A stretch of DNA of 38,600 bases from the NCBI GenBank assembly GCA_024276275.1, contig JAJRXM010000053.1, positions 1 through 38,600 on the forward strand, read 5' to 3'. A model generated the notes under the pieces. That model was given only the letters and a program-made list of their open reading frames with translations. It searched no databases and was not told the origin of the DNA. Within the stretch, counting starts at the first letter, position 1, and the number at the start of each line of letters is the position of its first letter. Source of the stretch: Candidatus Zixiibacteriota bacterium (GTDB lineage Bacteria > Zixibacteria > MSB-5A5 > GN15 > FEB-12). The position numbers were made by a program, and so were the translations under genes. Shown here in pieces: positions 38,379-38,600 of the stretch.

Positions 38379-38600
38379 CTACATAATCACCACAAACTTG
38401 CCCATCTGCACTTCACCGTCTGGAAACTCGACAGTCCAATAATAAAGCCCGCTTACAACCATCTGCGTATTTCGTGTTATCAAGTTCCAACTGTCGCGGC
38501 TATAAGTCGGGTCGGAAATATCTTTGTCATGTAAAAGATGTCGAACCAAATCACCGTCCAATGAGAATATCTTTATGTCGCATCTCGGAGGTAAATTGGC
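38379..38600 (-). CDS. C-terminal part of a secreted protein with a sorting/FlgD-Ig-like tail (partial)
   Basis: The gene runs off the window; only its last 73 codons are visible. They encode a beta-sandwich tail: CDIKIFSLDGDLVRHL, a variable loop, SWNLITRNTQMVVSGLYYWTVEF, then GKFVVIM at the terminus. Tails of this kind (FlgD-Ig-like/secretion-associated) close many exported proteins in FCB-type and related phyla. The upstream function cannot be inferred. Confidence 0.8.
   Translation of the reverse strand, partial: ANLPPRCDIKIFSLDGDLVRHLLHDKDISDPTYSRDSWNLITRNTQMVVSGLYYWTVEFPDGEVQMGKFVVIM

Noticed and set aside
38190-38534. Plus-strand frames at the right end
   Set aside because: They run through palindromes and antisense to the conserved C-terminal tail on minus.
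1-38600. CRISPR array or transposase gene
   Set aside because: No regularly spaced identical repeats and no recognisable transposase or integrase frame were found; the repeats seen are dispersed palindromes.

Overview
The window is AT-rich (mid-to-high 30s % G+C by eye) and comes from a Gram-negative bacterium: it has a Kdo-synthesis operon (kdsA-kdsC-kdsD), beta-barrel-like outer-membrane candidates and lipoproteins. The last partial gene (minus strand) ends in a beta-sandwich tail of the kind seen on secreted proteins of the Fibrobacteres-Chlorobi-Bacteroidetes (FCB) superphylum and relatives such as Zixibacteria or Marinimicrobia. With the multiheme cytochromes, this suggests a poorly cultured FCB-type lineage. 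That placement is inference; there is no rRNA gene here.

Layout. 1-3349: the tail of an unidentified gene, a two-gene module of unknown function, and a large exported Sel1-repeat protein that ends in a bidirectional terminator. 3365-8687 (minus): an MmgE/PrpD protein, a homoaconitase-like (Lys4-type) dehydratase, two small unknown proteins and an HD-domain-like protein. 9009-17011 (plus): the most distinctive block, five multiheme c-type cytochromes (49 predicted haem c sites) with two membrane cytochrome b modules. It has an ImcH/NapC-like protein and two CbcL-like units, one fused and one split. This resembles the inner-membrane quinol-oxidising end of an extracellular or periplasmic electron-transfer chain; no porin-cytochrome conduit is visible. 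17038-19173 (minus): a PDZ protein and a polytopic membrane protein. 19286-23603: a DUF4430 lipoprotein and a metal-handling cluster (HMA lipoprotein, transporter-like barrel, His-rich exported protein, HupE/UreJ protein and an anchor protein split by an in-frame TAA). 23770-27316: a lipoprotein, a GIY-YIG-like protein and kdsA-kdsC-kdsD.

27364-29337 is an accessory islet between two 87-bp near-identical direct repeats. It holds a winged-helix protein, two copies of a hairpin cassette, a serine-type class II tRNA with a UAU anticodon, and a 36-residue basic peptide. After yeiH and a membrane protein comes the housekeeping block ffh-rpsP-khpA-rimM-trmD-rplS, then rsmD (minus) and rnhB-yraN.

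Several reading frames look broken or unconventional. ffh needs a -1 shift at an A AAA AAA heptamer. Two genes carry an in-frame TAA. yeiH and rimM have no ATG/GTG/TTG where the family needs a start. These are either recoding signals or consensus errors, and raw reads would decide. Intergenic space is full of short palindromes of a few shared types (GTAGGTCGGG...CCCGACCTAC, CTGAGCTTGTCGAAG, CCGTGCTTGACACGG), which behave as a dispersed REP/MITE-like family.
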